Under the pieces are notes generated by a model. The model was given only the letters and a program-made list of their open reading frames with translations. It had not been told where the DNA came from and made no database searches. A DNA stretch of 6,199 nt, from assembly GCA_964648005.1 (NCBI GenBank), contig CAZYKR010000260.1, forward strand, positions 1-6,199, read 5' to 3'. This document shows positions 4,603 through 6,199 of the stretch, piece by piece. Within the stretch, counting starts at the first letter, position 1; each line of letters begins with the position of its first letter. A program made the position numbers and the translations under genes. This DNA is from JAGQTE01 sp964648005. Its GTDB lineage: Bacteria; Actinomycetota; Acidimicrobiia; Acidimicrobiales; Acidimicrobilacustridaceae.

Positions 4603-6199
4603 TCACCCGCTGAGCGGCACCATGCCGTTCCACGGGCCGCCGGCCCAGCGTTGCCAGTCGTGCCAGACCTGGCCGTCGCGGCCCAGCACGAACACCTCGA
4701 GCCGGCCGTCGGCGTTGACCTGGACACTCGGCGGTGCGGCGGCATCGCCGCCCAGCGGGAACAGCGCGCTCCATCCACCCGCTGCCGCGGCCTGCCAGGC
4801 GTGGTAGACGCGGCCGTCCGTGGCGGTCACGAACACCTCGAGCCGGCCGTCGGCGTTGGCCGTCACGGCGGGCGCTTGGCGTGTGGTGGGGCTGTCGGCG
4901 AGAGCGAACAGCCCGGACCAGGCACCGCCCAGCTGCTGCCAGGCGTGGCGCAGCCGTCCGTCCGTCCCGACAGCGAACACCTCCATCCGGCCGTCGGCGT
5001 TGCGCCCGACCGCGGGTTGGCCCGTGACGCCGGCACCGACGTCGACCGGTCCGGACCAGCCACCGTTCGGTGCCACCTGCATGCGCCCGCGCAGCGCGCC
5101 GGCAGCGGTCACCGCGAACACGACCAGGCGCTTGTCGGCGGTCGTGCCCAGGCCGGGCCGGTGAGCGATGCCGCCGTCGAGCGCGAAGGTCGGCGACCAG
5201 CCGCTGTTGGGCGCCACCTGCCAGGTGTGCACCAGCGAGCCGTCGGCGCCGGTGGCGAAGACCTCGAAGCGGCCGTCGGCGTTGGCGCCGACCGTGGGCG
5301 CGCTGGCGACGCCCGAGCCCAGGGGGAACCAGCCCGCCCAACCGCCGGCGACCGGCCACTGGTAGTTGTGCACGAGCGCGCCGTCGGGAGCGGTGGCGAA
5401 CACCTCGAGCCGCCCGTCGGGATTACGGCCACCGTCGACGGTATCGGCTCGCGGTCGGGCGCCGCCCATGCCGAACCACGGCGACCACCCTGGTTGGAAC
5501 CCCCACTGCCAGCGATGGCTCACCGGCGCTGCTCGTGCTGCGAACACCTCGATGCGCCCGTCGGCATTCGTCAGGGCGGCGAGGGCCGGGCCCGGCCCAC
5601 CGGGCAGGATCGGCACGCCGCGACCCGATGCCAGGGCCTGCCGTTCCCAGGCCAGCGGCCACGGGTTGTGCGTGCATCCCTGCAGGCTGATCGACTGCTG
5701 CTGCATCACCGGAGCCGGCTGTCCCGAACCGCCACACGACGCGTGCCCGAAGCCCAACCAGTGCCCGACCTCGTGGTTGACGACCATGTGCCGGTAGTCG
5801 CGCAGGCTGCCGCCCCCGCCGTTCCACGACGGGGTCGCCTGCGTCCAGCGCGTCTCGTTGATGATCACGTTGCGGCCGATCGAGCAGGAGTACGTGCTGT
5901 CGCACGGCGGGCCGAAGGTCGGGACGAGCCAGGCCGCAGAGAGCCAGAGGGTGAACTGGCCGCCCGACGCCACGCGTTCGAATCGGATCGAGCCGCCGAG
6001 CGACCAGCCACGGTCGTCGTCGAGGGTCTCGGCCGCCTGGGCTGCGAAGGCCTCGAGGTCGCCGACGCTTCCCATCGGCCGCACGTCGTAGGTGTAGGTG
6101 ATGCTGGCGGCCTTCGCCGGGGCCGGCGCAACGGTCGTGGTGGCGATGGCCAGCGCGGCACCCATCACAGTGGCGACCAGCACCCGCAGTACGCTCGAC
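4603..6199 (-). CDS. Secreted DUF3152 metzincin-like protein with C-terminal beta-propeller
   Basis: This is an exported putative zinc metalloprotease. Numbering is from the GTG at 6183 (526 residues). The frame stays open to the window edge (SSVLR precedes it), and that GTG has no ribosome site or basic n-region, so the true start is probably just outside. A hydrophobic stretch (about 2-19) and APAKAA near 21-26 form a signal peptide. Residues 28-185 match actinobacterial DUF3152. They carry the full zincin site HEVGHWLGFGH (His137, Glu138, His141, His147, with Gly144), a methionine-turn candidate in APVMQQQ (Met160), and Cys94, Cys100, Cys150 and Cys170, enough for two disulfides. After a Gly/Pro linker (about 188-199), seven repeats of 47-48 residues (N-A-D-G-R-L-E-V-F...W-Q...G-G-W-S) build a probable seven-bladed, PLL-lectin-like propeller. 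It probably degrades or binds an extracellular polymer; the substrate is unknown. It stands alone, convergent with glyA. Confidence 0.88.
   Translation of the reverse strand, partial: SSVLRVLVATVMGAALAIATTTVAPAPAKAASITYTYDVRPMGSVGDLEAFAAQAAETLDDDRGWSLGGSIRFERVASGGQFTLWLSAAWLVPTFGPPCDSTYSCSIGRNVIINETRWTQATPSWNGGGGSLRDYRHMVVNHEVGHWLGFGHASCGGSGQPAPVMQQQSISLQGCTHNPWPLAWERQALASGRGVPILPGGPGPALAALTNADGRIEVFAARAAPVSHRWQWGFQPGWSPWFGMGGARPRADTVDGGRNPDGRLEVFATAPDGALVHNYQWPVAGGWAGWFPLGSGVASAPTVGANADGRFEVFATGADGSLVHTWQVAPNSGWSPTFALDGGIAHRPGLGTTADKRLVVFAVTAAGALRGRMQVAPNGGWSGPVDVGAGVTGQPAVGRNADGRMEVFAVGTDGRLRHAWQQLGGAWSGLFALADSPTTRQAPAVTANADGRLEVFVTATDGRVYHAWQAAAAGGWSALFPLGGDAAAPPSVQVNADGRLEVFVLGRDGQVWHDWQRWAGGPWNGMVPLSG
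4606..5592 (-). repeat. Seven tandem 141-144 bp repeats encoding propeller blades
   Basis: Seven in-frame imperfect repeats begin near 5568, 5427, 5283, 5139, 5001, 4857 and 4716 on the minus strand, at N206, R253, N301, A349, N395, N443 and N490 of the protein. The core is (N)ADGR(L/F/M)EVFA followed by DG.L.H.WQ and GGWS...F.LG. The fourth copy is the most divergent: ADKRLVVF, GRMQ in place of H.WQ, and no second DG. Copies six and seven share a 31-bp identical stretch (4828-4858 and 4687-4717, exactly 141 bp apart). An extra strand-like segment before the first copy (GPALAALT) could close the ring with the shortened last copy. Each unit is within the coding frame, so this is a protein repeat rather than a mobile or regulatory one. 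Confidence 0.9.

Noticed and set aside
2871..4778. A 635-codon minus-strand open frame opposite the phosphatase and glyA
   Set aside because: It runs across the complete, motif-perfect glyA and phosphatase genes. Its protein is Arg/Gly/Val-rich with no recognisable domain, so it is a shadow frame.
4606..5592. The regularly spaced repeats as a CRISPR-like or satellite array
   Set aside because: The period is 141-144 bp, a multiple of three, the repeats are in frame, and they encode conserved propeller-blade motifs. There are no short identical repeats with unique spacers.
6183..6199. GTG at 6183 as the certain start of the secreted protein
   Set aside because: There is no Shine-Dalgarno sequence in the upstream bases, the signal peptide would lack a basic n-region, and the frame remains open to the window edge, so a start further upstream is more likely.

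Overview
The window reads as chromosomal DNA of a GC-rich actinobacterium. Base composition is roughly 70% G+C by eye. The gene families also point there: a TLP1-type thiolase-like protein, a DUF3152 secreted zincin and an actinobacterial-type zinc dehydrogenase. Several genes have TANNNT -10 boxes almost touching the start codon, as expected for leaderless transcripts. Acidimicrobiia or a related deep-branching class is my guess, but no marker here fixes it. I see no mobile elements, CRISPR array, tRNA or rRNA. The DNA is almost fully coding, in six genes.

Layout. (1) Positions 1-739, minus: the N-terminal two thirds of a zinc-binding medium-chain dehydrogenase that runs off the left edge. 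(2) Positions 740-795: a 56-bp divergent promoter region with a 7-bp inverted repeat. (3) Positions 796-1233, plus: a small stand-alone cyclic-nucleotide-binding domain protein. (4) Positions 1244-2734, minus: a 496-residue thiolase-like protein of the TLP1 kind that lacks the thiolase nucleophile. (5) Positions 2735-2802: a divergent promoter region with a strong Shine-Dalgarno site, an 18-bp TetR-operator-like palindrome and back-to-back promoter elements. (6) Positions 2803-3345, plus: a low-molecular-weight phosphatase of the YwlE/PTP family with an inserted segment. (7) Positions 3360-4598, plus: serine hydroxymethyltransferase (glyA). (8) Positions 4603-6199, minus: a secreted DUF3152 metzincin-like protein with a C-terminal seven-repeat beta-propeller; its N-terminus probably lies beyond the right edge.

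How the genes relate. The phosphatase and glyA lie head to tail 14 bp apart, recalling the ywlE-glyA neighbourhood of Bacillus. glyA nevertheless appears to have its own promoter in the gap. The dehydrogenase/cyclic-nucleotide-binding pair and the thiolase-like/phosphatase pair are divergent. Both convergent junctions (10 bp and 4 bp) are too short for a terminator. Nothing suggests that all six genes form one system. The most noteworthy items are the protease-propeller fusion, the catalytically altered thiolase-like protein behind a palindromic operator, and the leaderless-type promoters.
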